From Lachnospiraceae bacterium (GTDB lineage: Bacteria > Bacillota > Clostridia > Lachnospirales > Lachnospiraceae): a DNA stretch of 64,000 nucleotides. Below are positions 46,275-54,190 of the stretch, piece after piece. Location of the stretch: the NCBI GenBank assembly GCA_017938145.1, contig JAGBCB010000014.1, positions 20,262 to 84,261 on the forward strand, read 5' to 3'. Each line of letters opens with the position of its first letter. Position 1 is the first letter of the stretch. The notes below the pieces were generated by a model that saw only the letters and a program-made list of their open reading frames with translations, was not told the origin of the DNA and made no database searches. Position numbers and translations under genes: made by a program.

Positions 46275-46305
46275 AAAAATGTGGTTATGCATGAAGCATA
46301 ACCAC
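46275..46305 (-). terminator. Terminator between antitoxin RNA and toxN
   Basis: GTGGTTATGC/GCATAACCAC 10-bp perfect stem with a 5-base loop, then TTTTT on the minus strand. In type III loci this terminator makes most transcripts end as antitoxin and a minority read into the toxin gene. Confidence 0.9.
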
Positions 46306-46371
46306 AACTGTGGAATCACTCACAAGCGATTCCAACGCTTTTACAACTTCCACTTAAGGTAGGACTCACCT
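46306..46371 (-). ncRNA. ToxI-like RNA antitoxin, apparently one full repeat
   Basis: Directly upstream of the toxN terminator and downstream of a promoter. Minus-strand reading from 46371 begins AGGTGAGTCCTACCTTAAGT and continues with GGAAGTTGTAAAAGCG to 46336. AGGT pairs with ACCT as in the ToxI pseudoknot unit. The order AGGTGA...TACCTT-AAGTG resembles the 36-nt ToxI unit of the Pectobacterium system as I remember it. The remaining bases form a 10-bp hairpin (TGGAATCGCT/AGTGATTCCA). I see only one clear unit, whereas described systems usually have two or more. Confidence 0.75.
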
Positions 46372-46376
46372 CTACT

Positions 46377-46407
46377 ATTATACTAACATATTTTCAGAAT
46401 TAGTCAA
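46377..46407 (-). promoter_or_regulatory. Promoter of the toxIN locus
   Basis: TTGACT (46407-46402), 19-base spacer, perfect TATAAT (46382-46377) on the minus strand, just after the upstream kinase gene ends at 46429. Confidence 0.65.
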
Positions 46408-46428
46408 CAATTTTCAAAAATCCAATCT

Positions 46429-46917
46429 CTACCTCCACTCATTCTCTATCCACACATCCACTTCATCCCGCTCCGGTTCTTCAAAGATTCCGTCAAACTT
46501 GGCCGCCAGTCCTTCATCCACAAAATAAGCGGAGGTTCTTCCTGCTAACACATCTGCATTCCGCTTTTCCAGATTCTTCTGCCACTGCTCATTGGAAACA
46601 TTCACATAGTGTATCTCACAAGGAATATTATGTGCTTTGTAAAATTCCCTCGCTTCGATTCTTTCCTCTTTCATCCAAAGACCCCAGTCCAAAATGACAT
46701 TACAGCCGATTTCAATTATCTCTAAAGACTTCCCAAACAAATACTTCTGGCAGCGTTCCACGATGTCGTCATGCTTTTCTCCCACGTTACCATCAAATAA
46801 AGCCAGTGTAATTTCATCACAGGAAAGCAAGACTGCTTTTTCTGACTTTCTTAACTTTTCCGCATAGGTACTTTTTCCTGCACCGATTTTTCCACAGGTG
46901 ATAATTACTTTTGGCAT
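46429..46917 (-). CDS. P-loop ATPase/kinase, AAA_33 type
   Basis: 162 residues. Walker A ITCGKIGAGKSTYAEKL at the start, an LLSCDEITLALF segment with acidic residue, a VILDWGLWMKEERIEAREFY region and a lid LEKRNADVLAGRTS. These are typical of the AAA_33/polynucleotide-kinase-like small kinases that phosphorylate small molecules or RNA ends. Weak similarity in size to zeta toxins is not supported by their motifs. It diverges from the TPR gene and is followed by the toxIN promoter. Substrate unknown. Confidence 0.85.
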   Translation of the reverse strand: MPKVIITCGKIGAGKSTYAEKLRKSEKAVLLSCDEITLALFDGNVGEKHDDIVERCQKYLFGKSLEIIEIGCNVILDWGLWMKEERIEAREFYKAHNIPCEIHYVNVSNEQWQKNLEKRNADVLAGRTSAYFVDEGLAAKFDGIFEEPERDEVDVWIENEWR

Positions 46918-46933
46918 GATTTTTCTCCTTACA

Positions 46934-46962
46934 TTGACATTTTTCTTTCCCTTTGATAGAAT
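46934..46962 (+). promoter_or_regulatory. Promoter of the TPR gene
   Basis: TTGACA (46934-46939), 17-base spacer, TAGAAT (46957-46962). Confidence 0.7.
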
Positions 46963-47003
46963 TGCCTCGGAATAAGGTCTTTACAAAAGACAAGGGGGAA
47001 ACT

Positions 47004-47840
47004 ATGAAAAACAAACTATTACTTGTACTGAACATTCTTGTAATTTTATTTTGTGTTGTTATGCTGATTTTGCATTTTACCGGCATTGCTGAAATGACTA
47101 CCAAAACCTTAATGAAGGCCGGCATTTTACTGGTAACCTACTTCCTGGGTGTATTCAACTACCTTACAAAATCCCGGGCAAGCCTTCCAAAAGCCACCCA
47201 ATATGCCGAATTGTACAAACATATTATACGGGATGCCTTTGCAAATGACAAGACCGGCTACCGGAAATTGATGCAGGGCATTACCTACTTTAATAATGAC
47301 CAGTACGACAAAGCCATCAGCCACCTGACCAAGTTAGAAAACCGCTGTGCCTCCTATCGTGACACTTCTGCCGTACTCTTTTTTATCGCCAAGAGCTATA
47401 AAGACAAAGGCCAGACCAGCAAAGCTATCGAAACCTACGAACGGTTGTTAAAAACAGATGCTTCCTGCTCCTCTGCCTGGTCAAACCTTGGTCTGATTCA
47501 TCACGAGGCGGGACGGGTTTCCGATGCCAAATATGCGTTAAACCAAGCTCTCCTGTATAATCCGGAAAACCCATATGCCCACGTTAATCTGGCAAATGTG
47601 CTCTACAAAAACGGCGAATTTGAAGAAGCAAAAAACTTAGGATTAAAAGCGTTTCAGTTGAACAATCAGATTCCGGCCGCAGCCAGCATTACCGCACTTT
47701 GCTATGCCAGCCTGGGTGACGCGGAAAACGCCAGAAAGTTCTGCCAAATTTACGGCACTACCGAAAACAATAAAGATTTAGTTGCTATGGTGGAACGCCA
47801 GTTAAAACTCACTGATATTTTAAAGGATGTTGCAAAGTAA
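47004..47840 (+). CDS. Membrane-anchored TPR repeat protein
   Basis: 278 residues from the ATG at 47004, chosen for the GGGGG site just before it. Two N-terminal helices (KNKLLLVLNILVILFCVVML and LMKAGILLVTYFLGVFNYL) are followed by a soluble part with about four to five tetratricopeptide repeats: YFNNDQYDKAISHLTKLE, YKDKGQTSKAIETYERLL, WSNLGLIHHEAGRVSDAKYA, NLANVLYKNGEFEEAKNL. Such repeats bind partner proteins; partner not known. The stop codon lies inside the terminator hairpin. Confidence 0.85.
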   Translation: MKNKLLLVLNILVILFCVVMLILHFTGIAEMTTKTLMKAGILLVTYFLGVFNYLTKSRASLPKATQYAELYKHIIRDAFANDKTGYRKLMQGITYFNNDQYDKAISHLTKLENRCASYRDTSAVLFFIAKSYKDKGQTSKAIETYERLLKTDASCSSAWSNLGLIHHEAGRVSDAKYALNQALLYNPENPYAHVNLANVLYKNGEFEEAKNLGLKAFQLNNQIPAAASITALCYASLGDAENARKFCQIYGTTENNKDLVAMVERQLKLTDILKDVAK

Positions 47841-47859
47841 ATTGCAACATCCTCTTTTT
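47824..47859 (+). terminator. Terminator overlapping the TPR stop codon
   Basis: AGGATGTTGCAA/TTGCAACATCCT 12-bp stem whose loop holds the TAA, followed by CTTTTT. The 5' arm codes for the last residues KDVAK, so coding and termination share bases. Confidence 0.8.
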
Positions 47860-49225
47860 ATTCCGTCTCCTGTTCTTTTGCCAGCCTGCACACCTCGTTC
47901 CACTGCTTAGAGCACGGGAAATAAATCAGCACGCAAATCAAACCAAAAATATAATTTATCGGCATGGAATACATAAAATAGGTTCCGTCATAGAACCAGT
48001 CGATGGCATAGCTCACCGGAATACGTACTGCCCACAACATCAGTAAATTGATGATGGTTGGATACTTTACAGCACCGATGCCGTTTAAATACTTAGTCAG
48101 CACGCTGAATACCGCAAAAGTCCAGAACCACGGCAATACAATTCCGATGTAGCGTACTGCATAAAACAGCACCTCCGGGTCATCAGAGAAAATGCACAGT
48201 ATCGGACGGCTGAATATGGTACCGATAATACCTGTTGTAAACATAATGATGCCCGCTGCCAGGGAAATCTGTTTAACCCCCTTGCGCAGGCGCACATAAT
48301 TTTCTGCGCCCTTGTTTTGTCCTGCAAAGGTGGTTGCCGCAGAGGCAAAGGAAGAGTTTGCAAACTTACAAAGCCCCGTCAGCTTGGTTGCGATGGAAAA
48401 TGCCGCCATAAAGCTGGTTCCCTGGGCATTTACTACCGCCTGCACCAGCAGGTGTCCCACGGAATAAATGGAGCTGTTCATGCCAAGAGGAAGTCCCACG
48501 GAAACCACATCCTTGATAACACTTTTTTCAATACGCTTTGGTAACAGCGGAAACTCCAGTTCCGGATACTTTTTTCTGATATATAGGATACTGCACACCC
48601 AGGAAGTCACCATAGCAATCATGGTAGCCAGTGCCGCTCCTGTCACATCCATATGAAATCCTGCCACAAACACTAAATCAAGTGCAATATTCACACAGCA
48701 GGAAATAATCAAAAACCGCAGGGTGGAACGGCTGTCTCCAAGACCGCGTAAGATTCCGGCATTCATGTTATAACCTAGATTTCCGAGGGTGCCGAGAAAT
48801 ATGATTCTGATATAGGCCGACGCCATATCAAAGGCATCCTCCGGCACCTGCATAATATGCAACACCAGCGGACCGAACAACACACCCAGCACCGACAACG
48901 GAATTGCGCACATAAATAAAAAGGATGCCACCGTATTTACTACGTTCTGCATCCGCACTTTATCACCACTGCCCGCACTTTGGGACACTAAGATGGATGC
49001 TGCCGCACCAAGCCCCATGAAGATGCATAAGAAAATCTCCACCGGCTGGGCACTGGTGCCTACTGCCGCCAGGGAAGCGGAACTGCAGAAATTTCCGATA
49101 ATCAGGGTATCCACCGTATTATATAGCTGCTGCAGCATATCCCCGATGCAGATGGGAATGGCAAATAAAATCACTGCTTTTAAGATAGAACCTTTTGTCA
49201 TGTCAACTTTACGTGTAGTGGCCAT
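47858..49225 (-). CDS. MATE family multidrug/sodium antiporter, second copy
   Basis: 455 residues, twelve helices in two halves. YNTVDTLIIGNFCSSASLAAVG and the later TTFAGQNKGAENYVRLRKG match DinF-like MATE proteins. It is about the same length as the copy at 4838-6199 but the sequences differ widely. It converges on the TPR gene, with stops within 20 bases. Substrate unknown; no regulator is adjacent apart from the PadR operon upstream that ends at its own terminator. Confidence 0.92.
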   Translation of the reverse strand: MATTRKVDMTKGSILKAVILFAIPICIGDMLQQLYNTVDTLIIGNFCSSASLAAVGTSAQPVEIFLCIFMGLGAAASILVSQSAGSGDKVRMQNVVNTVASFLFMCAIPLSVLGVLFGPLVLHIMQVPEDAFDMASAYIRIIFLGTLGNLGYNMNAGILRGLGDSRSTLRFLIISCCVNIALDLVFVAGFHMDVTGAALATMIAMVTSWVCSILYIRKKYPELEFPLLPKRIEKSVIKDVVSVGLPLGMNSSIYSVGHLLVQAVVNAQGTSFMAAFSIATKLTGLCKFANSSFASAATTFAGQNKGAENYVRLRKGVKQISLAAGIIMFTTGIIGTIFSRPILCIFSDDPEVLFYAVRYIGIVLPWFWTFAVFSVLTKYLNGIGAVKYPTIINLLMLWAVRIPVSYAIDWFYDGTYFMYSMPINYIFGLICVLIYFPCSKQWNEVCRLAKEQETE

Positions 49226-49294
49226 GAAATTTTAACTCTCTTTCTATTATCCTTAGTAATACTTTCCTACAGTATACCACAAATGTTCATAAAG

Positions 49295-49327
49295 AAAAAG
49301 ACCGGCAAATCACTTTGCCGGTCTTTT
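49295..49327 (-). terminator. Terminator of the PadR operon
   Basis: AAAGACCGGCAAA/TTTGCCGGTCTTT with a 4-base loop, then a T-run on the minus strand. It separates the DUF6440 gene from the MATE gene. Confidence 0.85.
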
Positions 49328-49357
49328 CCCTGTTATTCTCCTGATTCCCGTTATTAT

Positions 49358-49534
49358 TTACTTTGCAAATCTTGGATCCAATAACGGTTTGCCGTCTTTA
49401 TCCACCAGAACAGTAATACCACCGATGTTGGTCCAGTGTGCCATCAGATACTGCACTCCGGTTTCTGTGTCCACAATGATTCTTGTTCCTTCGATAAATC
49501 CATCTTTGTCCTTAATAATAAATCTGCTTCCCAT
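49358..49534 (-). CDS. DUF6440-like small protein
   Basis: 58 residues from the ATG at 49534 (GGAGG nine bases before it) to TAA at 49358. It reads MGSRFIIKDKDGFIEGTRII, then VDTETGVQYLM...IGGITVLVDKDGKPLL. The GVQYL and GGITVLVDKDGKPL phrases match the DUF6440 family of short Firmicutes proteins, function unknown. It is the last gene of the PadR operon, before the terminator. An ATG three codons earlier in another frame gives only eight codons. Confidence 0.78.
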   Translation of the reverse strand: MGSRFIIKDKDGFIEGTRIIVDTETGVQYLMAHWTNIGGITVLVDKDGKPLLDPRFAK

Positions 49535-49550
49535 TTTTCATTTCCTCCTT

Positions 49551-50474
49551 TTATTCAAACGACACATCCACATAAATAGATCCGCCTTCAAACTCAGAAA
49601 AGTATATACTGTACAATCCCTTGTCAAGCCACAAGCGGATATTTTCTTCCTCAAATTCCGTATCTCTTGTAGTATAAATTACATTCATCTCTTCATCCAC
49701 AAGAGACACCCGAAGCGGTGCACTTGCATCAATTTTCAAATCCAGGTAATAGTTATCCGGATATTTTACTTCCATTGGAAGCCAATTCACTGCTTCATCC
49801 AAATCGGCAGAGATTGGGTAATACTCCGCCGACCGGTTCGACCAGCTGCAATATGGTCTTGCTTCAATCAAGGAAAAGTATATGATTCCGCCAAGAATTC
49901 CCCATACAAAGAAGAACGGCATCAGCCACTTATCAAATCTGGATTTTTTACTGGAGTCCGATTTACGCATTACCAATACACCGCGTAACACTACCGCAAA
50001 AATCACTCCCAAATAAATCATTCCGAACAAAGTGGTAAGCTTTGGTTTTGTAATCATCCATATTAGATAAAACATTAAATATATAAATAAAAAAGCAAGA
50101 CATACCATGCCCACAATGGCCCAGCGGTTGTTCATTTCCTTTGCGGAACTTATGTCTGTGAAAATTTCATATTCTTCCTCCGGCTTAGACGCATCGTACA
50201 GCTTACGGAAATAATGCCAGCCGTTAAAAGTGCTGCTTACATACTCCCAACCCTGTTCACGGAAGGTTTCAATATAGCGTCCCTTATCTTCGATGCTTGG
50301 TTGGAAATCCAGCTGATACCGGTACTGAATATCCGGATTTTTCTTAAACTTGTTAGAAAAACATCCACCTTTGATTAACTGCCAACCCTGCTCGGACATT
50401 TTGTTTAAATCTTCAATTTCCAATTCATAATTCCATGCGGAATAAATACCGAATTTTCTTTTATATTTGCCCAT
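49551..50474 (-). CDS. DUF2812 domain membrane protein
   Basis: 307 residues. N-terminal DUF2812 domain (about 1-100) with typical YSAWNYELEIEDLNKMSEQG, GWQLIKGGCFSNKF, and FREQGWEYVSSTFNGWHYFR. It is followed by three or so helices (WAIVGMVCLAFLFIYLMFYL, LTTLFGMIYLGVIFAVVL and FFFVWGILGGIIYFSLIE) and an outer C-terminal domain. DUF2812 proteins are found next to PadR regulators very widely, and here the PadR gene lies 15 bases upstream. The function is not known; a membrane-stress sensor role is a guess. Confidence 0.88.
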   Translation of the reverse strand: MGKYKRKFGIYSAWNYELEIEDLNKMSEQGWQLIKGGCFSNKFKKNPDIQYRYQLDFQPSIEDKGRYIETFREQGWEYVSSTFNGWHYFRKLYDASKPEEEYEIFTDISSAKEMNNRWAIVGMVCLAFLFIYLMFYLIWMITKPKLTTLFGMIYLGVIFAVVLRGVLVMRKSDSSKKSRFDKWLMPFFFVWGILGGIIYFSLIEARPYCSWSNRSAEYYPISADLDEAVNWLPMEVKYPDNYYLDLKIDASAPLRVSLVDEEMNVIYTTRDTEFEEENIRLWLDKGLYSIYFSEFEGGSIYVDVSFE

Positions 50475-50489
50475 GTTAATTCTCCTCTC

Positions 50490-50792
50490 TTATACACTTT
50501 CCAACATGCGTCTGAGTCTGGCAATTTCGTTTTGTAACGCTTCTTCTCCCGCTGTTGTTAAACAGTACAGACGCTTCCTTTCCATACCCACTCCGTCAGA
50601 CATAATTTCTTTAATCCAGCCCTTTTTCATCATATTGCTGGTGGCTCCGTACATGGTGCCGGAACCGATGGTTACTTCACCCTTTGACAACTGTGATGTC
50701 ATCTGCATAATACCGTAACCATGGTTTGCTCCCTTGGACAAACAAAGCAAAATGTAATAGTAGCTTTCCGACATAGGTTCACTCTTTTTCAT
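50490..50792 (-). CDS. PadR family transcriptional regulator
   Basis: 100 residues from the ATG at 50792 (GAGG six bases before it). Winged helix with YYYILLCLSKGANHGYGIMQ, the GEVTIGSGTMYGATSNMMKK recognition helix and YCLTTAGEEALQNE, matching the short PadR-s2-type subfamily. It is the second gene of a four-gene operon whose promoter (51438-51466) contains a palindrome that is the likely operator, pointing to self-regulation. Effector unknown. Confidence 0.92.
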   Translation of the reverse strand: MKKSEPMSESYYYILLCLSKGANHGYGIMQMTSQLSKGEVTIGSGTMYGATSNMMKKGWIKEIMSDGVGMERKRLYCLTTAGEEALQNEIARLRRMLESV

Positions 50793-50830
50793 GGTAATCC
50801 TCATCTCCCTGTTTCATGATAATCAATTTT

Positions 50831-51361
50831 CTATTTTCGTATTTCAACAATAAAAGTCTTAATAACTTCTTTTTTTATCATCAGAATTATCCAAACTACG
50901 ATGATTAACGTAGCAGCCCCACTTACAAATAAGGGATGATAATCGTGGGTAAAGTTATACAAAAATTTTGTAACGTCGTCGCCCGCAGGGGCGTTACCCT
51001 GCATATATACAAACGGTATTATTACCCAGGCAAACAAAGAACCAACCGGTATAAGACAAAACATGTATGAGAAGATGTGATAAAACATGCTTCTGCTTTC
51101 TTTTTTATAAAACAGCATATATACGAATGACACAATTACCGGAAGAAGAGCTCCATTTGCATGGAGCCACAAATCAGATACATTGGTATAGTTTCCTCCT
51201 ACCCCGCTGACATGGGCTGTTAATATGCTGAAATCTGTAATTGTTGCACCTGCAGAAAGCATCACAATCATGTGACCCCCTTCGTGTAAAATAATATATA
51301 TAAATATTGCAAGCAATGCTGAAGCAAAAACATATAGTACTTTTTTAACCTTATTATCCAT
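50831..51361 (-). CDS. M50-type membrane metalloprotease
   Basis: 176 residues, six hydrophobic segments. The zinc motif HEGGH (an HExxH variant) follows the first helix in IIYIILHEGGHMIV, and the second site is probably near GDDVTKFL with Asp residues. Like other short M50 proteins it may cut membrane or exported peptides inside the bilayer. It heads the PadR operon and starts after AGGAGG. A link with membrane-damage sensing, as for other PadR-controlled operons, is possible. Confidence 0.85.
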   Translation of the reverse strand: MDNKVKKVLYVFASALLAIFIYIILHEGGHMIVMLSAGATITDFSILTAHVSGVGGNYTNVSDLWLHANGALLPVIVSFVYMLFYKKESRSMFYHIFSYMFCLIPVGSLFAWVIIPFVYMQGNAPAGDDVTKFLYNFTHDYHPLFVSGAATLIIVVWIILMIKKEVIKTFIVEIRK

Positions 51362-51437
51362 ATCCTTCCTCCTGTTTTGTTATTCTCCCTTATATTATAT
51401 ACTGTATCGCCTCTCGTTATGTCGTCTTACGATATAT

Positions 51438-51466
51438 ATCATATCACGACATATGTCGAGTGTCAA
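51438..51466 (-). promoter_or_regulatory. Promoter with PadR-type operator
   Basis: TTGACA (51466-51461), 17-base spacer, TATGAT (51443-51438). The spacer contains the 12-bp palindrome CGACATATGTCG (51447-51458), and TATGTCGT/ACGACATA copies (51418-51425, 51446-51453) lie around it, as expected for an autoregulated PadR gene. Confidence 0.75.
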
Positions 51467-51497
51467 CATATATTTTAAATTTTGTAAAATTGATGTG

Positions 51498-51530
51498 CAA
51501 TCGAGGTATTGCCTCGCAACACCTCGATTG
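51498..51530. repeat. Hairpin next to the large palindrome
   Basis: CAATCGAGGT (51498-51507) and ACCTCGATTG (51521-51530), with TTGC/GCAA nested inside. Function not known. Confidence 0.6.
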
Positions 51531-51589
51531 GGACGGCTCGGAAGTGCGTGGCAGATTACAGCCTATGCAGGTCCTCCTTTTGATTTTGA

Positions 51590-51981
51590 GTATGTTTTCT
51601 TTTTCACGACATTCTTAAGCTTTGCCGAAGGTTCCAAGAGGCTTGTCACAGGAGGTATGGGTGCTGCCGGCGTTTTAGCTATTTGTCTGAAGTGACGGAA
51701 AGTAAAAGTTTTTTGCTAAAGTTAGTTGCCGATTAAAGTGCAAAGCACTTTATAAAAAGGGTAGTAATGGCGTCTCTGGAAAACCCGTGTTTTCCGAGAG
51801 CGCCTTCACTACCCTTTTGTAAAAGCGTCCCTTGGACGCTTCGGCAACTAACTTCTTATATACTTCACCTTTCCGTCACTGAGTTATAGTAAAACGCCGG
51901 CGGTACCCATTAATCACCTTTGTGACAGGCCGATTGGCTAACCCTCCTACAAAGCTTAAGAGTCTGAAAAAGAAAACATAC
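51590..51981. repeat. 392-base imperfect palindrome, possible MITE or long hairpin RNA
   Basis: The outer arms GTATGTTTTCTTTTT (51590) and AAAAAGAAAACATAC (to 51981) are complementary. The next pairs are CTTAAGCTTT with AAAGCTTAAG, a CTTGTCACAGGAGGTATGGG/CGGTACCCATT...TGTGACAG block, GTGACGGAAAG with CTTTCCGTCAC, TTAGTTGCCG with CGGCAACTAA, and AAAGGGTAGT with ACTACCCTTT. The centre is GGAAAAC-CCGT-GTTTTCC near 51786. There is no coding potential. The region 51476-51589 before it and the palindrome together form about 500 bases without a gene. Confidence 0.8.
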
Positions 51982-51982
51982 G

Positions 51983-52014
51983 AAAAAAAGAGGACTGCAT
52001 GGCTGCAATCCTCT
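51983..52014 (-). terminator. Terminator after the second chemoreceptor
   Basis: AAGAGGATTGCA/TGCAGTCCTCTT stem, then TTTTTTT on the minus strand. It is very similar to the terminator at 54145-54180. Confidence 0.85.
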
Positions 52015-52046
52015 TCTACTCCTCTCGCTATAACAAAAATCTAACT

Positions 52047-54044
52047 CTATAACTTAAACTGTCCAACCATGTTATCCAGGGAAATTGCCTGTGCGGATAA
52101 TTCCTCACTGGTAGCGGCAACTTCCTGTGCAATAGCGGAATTTCCCTGTACAACTTCGGAAATCTGCTCTACACCAAGCTCCAGCTGTCCCATCATTTCT
52201 GCCTGCTGTACGGAGTTTTTGCTGGATGCTTCTGCACCCTGTGCCAACTGGTTTAATCCCTCAATTACTTCCTGCATTACCTTGGTGGTGCGTTCCGTAA
52301 TCTGGTTACCCTGTTCTACCTCTGCAAGGGAGGACTCAATCAGCTTTCTTGTATTTACCGCAGACTGGGCACTGTCTTCTGCCAGCTTTCTGATTTGATC
52401 AGCTACAACTGCGAAGCCCCGGCCCGCATCTCCCGCTCTGGCAGCTTCGATTGCTGCATTTAAAGAAAGCAGGTTGGTCTGAGACGCAATTTCTTCGATT
52501 TCGCCGATGATATTTACAATTTCCTGAGAGGTAGAGGTAATACGCTCCATCGCCTCGGTCATGTGGCTCATTTCTTCGTTACTTGCCTGTGCTCTGGAAA
52601 CAACATCCAAGGCCATGGTTGCAGCTCCCTGACTTACTTTTGCATTTTCATCTACCTGCGCAGTAACGTCTGTAATGGTAGCTGTAAGTTCTTCAATAGA
52701 GCCGGCCTGGTCGGTTGCACCTTCCGCAAGATTTTGTGCACCGTCTGTCAGCTGGGTTGCGCCAAGGGATACCTGGGCAGCACCCTCTTTAATTCTGTTG
52801 AGGGCATCAATCATCTTCAGCTTCATGTCACGGGCAGATAAAATAAGGCGCTTATACTCGCCCACATAAGCACTGTCGCCTATCTTAGACTTTACGGTAA
52901 AGTCTCCACCGGCCATTTTTTCCAACACATAACCCAAGTCGCCGATAATTGCCGCCTGAGCTTCTACAATAATTCTTGTAGCTTCAGCAAGCACCAAGGT
53001 CTCGTCCTTTGTTGTAACTGTTGGAACCGGAGTATATAAATCTCCCTCCGCCAAAAGTGCCAGACGTTCTGCACACTGATGAATCGGGGTTCCGATAGAA
53101 GTTCCCAGCTTTCTTGCCATAGCTCCTGCCGCACCGTTTACAATAAGTATACTGATAAGAATGATTGCAATACAAAGAATTGTAGTACCGATAAATTCTC
53201 TCTGTACCGCACAAATAGCCAGTGACCAACCGTTATTATCGATAGGCACATACGCTGACATTTCGGAATGACCCTCGTACCGGTAACTGCCGGTTCCGGT
53301 CTCTCCTGCAATCATCTTTCTTTCAATGGCTGCCAGTTTTCTTAAGGAAGAGTCTGTTTCCGAATTCTTTATGGTATTTTCTACATTAAGTACGGAATCA
53401 TAATCGCTACTGGCAATTACGTCACCGTTTTTATTAATCATATAAGCGCTTCCGCCATCACACACAAGCAAGGATGACATCATATCAGAAAAAACAGAAG
53501 CATCTGCTGTTACTACAATAACACCGATTACTTTGCTTCCTGCTACACCGTTTTTCCATAACGGAGCAGCATAGTTAATAACTACTTTGCCTAACTGTTC
53601 CTGGTAAGCAGGGTCATTGGTGCAAGCCACACCGGACACTGCCTTTTGAAAATACTCTTTATCAGCTATGCTGTAGTTTGCATTTCCAAGCAAAGTACCG
53701 TTTGCGTCAAAGATATTGGCAGACAACCAACCATAATTTTCTTTATAACCGTTTAGTACCTCATTTTTGTCCTCCACCGGAGCCCCTTCTATGCCAAGGT
53801 CAGGCATGGTTCCCAGCATTTCCACCTGACCGAGATAAATCTCCAATTCAGCCTGAACATGCGCTCCCGACTCTTTTGCAATCAACTCCATGGAATCTTC
53901 CAGATTAGAAATGGTAGAGGTATAATTCAAAATACAGGCAATTATACCTACCAAGAACAATGCTACACCAACTACGGCCAGCATATAGTTCTGAATCTGG
54001 GCTCTGATTGTTACTTGCTTTTCTTTCTTCTCCTTTTTTTTCAC
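52047..54044 (-). CDS. Methyl-accepting chemotaxis protein with dCache sensor
   Basis: About 665 residues from the GTG at 54044 (GGGG upstream), an in-frame ATG at 54107 lacks a ribosome binding site. Layout: first helix, large extracellular double-Cache domain ([35 protein letters not shown]-like, [20 protein letters not shown]), second helix, HAMP region, signalling coil with the hairpin tip [20 protein letters not shown] and [20 protein letters not shown]. dCache receptors often bind amino acids or organic acids. Lies between two near-identical terminators, so it forms a single-gene unit. Confidence 0.92.
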   Translation of the reverse strand: MKKKEKKEKQVTIRAQIQNYMLAVVGVALFLVGIIACILNYTSTISNLEDSMELIAKESGAHVQAELEIYLGQVEMLGTMPDLGIEGAPVEDKNEVLNGYKENYGWLSANIFDANGTLLGNANYSIADKEYFQKAVSGVACTNDPAYQEQLGKVVINYAAPLWKNGVAGSKVIGVIVVTADASVFSDMMSSLLVCDGGSAYMINKNGDVIASSDYDSVLNVENTIKNSETDSSLRKLAAIERKMIAGETGTGSYRYEGHSEMSAYVPIDNNGWSLAICAVQREFIGTTILCIAIILISILIVNGAAGAMARKLGTSIGTPIHQCAERLALLAEGDLYTPVPTVTTKDETLVLAEATRIIVEAQAAIIGDLGYVLEKMAGGDFTVKSKIGDSAYVGEYKRLILSARDMKLKMIDALNRIKEGAAQVSLGATQLTDGAQNLAEGATDQAGSIEELTATITDVTAQVDENAKVSQGAATMALDVVSRAQASNEEMSHMTEAMERITSTSQEIVNIIGEIEEIASQTNLLSLNAAIEAARAGDAGRGFAVVADQIRKLAEDSAQSAVNTRKLIESSLAEVEQGNQITERTTKVMQEVIEGLNQLAQGAEASSKNSVQQAEMMGQLELGVEQISEVVQGNSAIAQEVAATSEELSAQAISLDNMVGQFKL

Positions 54045-54144
54045 AAAAAACACCCCACATTCTTTTGTAAAATAAATACACAAATATTTTAGCAAATCAT
54101 TCTGCATTTTTCAATCTTTTTGCGAATATTTATTGTTAAAATCA

Positions 54145-54180
54145 GAAAAAAGAGGACTGCAACATCTGCAATCCTCTTTT
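54145..54180 (-). terminator. Terminator after the DHHW gene
   Basis: AAGAGGATTGCA/TGCAGTCCTCTT stem, 5-base loop, then TTTTTT on the minus strand. Confidence 0.85.
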
Positions 54181-54190
54181 ACTTCTCTTA

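Noticed and set aside
46429-46917. Zeta-toxin kinase
   Set aside because: Only the P-loop is shared; no epsilon-like antitoxin gene and the rest matches small AAA_33 kinases.
49389-49988. Plus-strand open frame over the DUF2812/DUF6440 region
   Set aside because: It is opposite two minus-strand genes with good start sites and family motifs.
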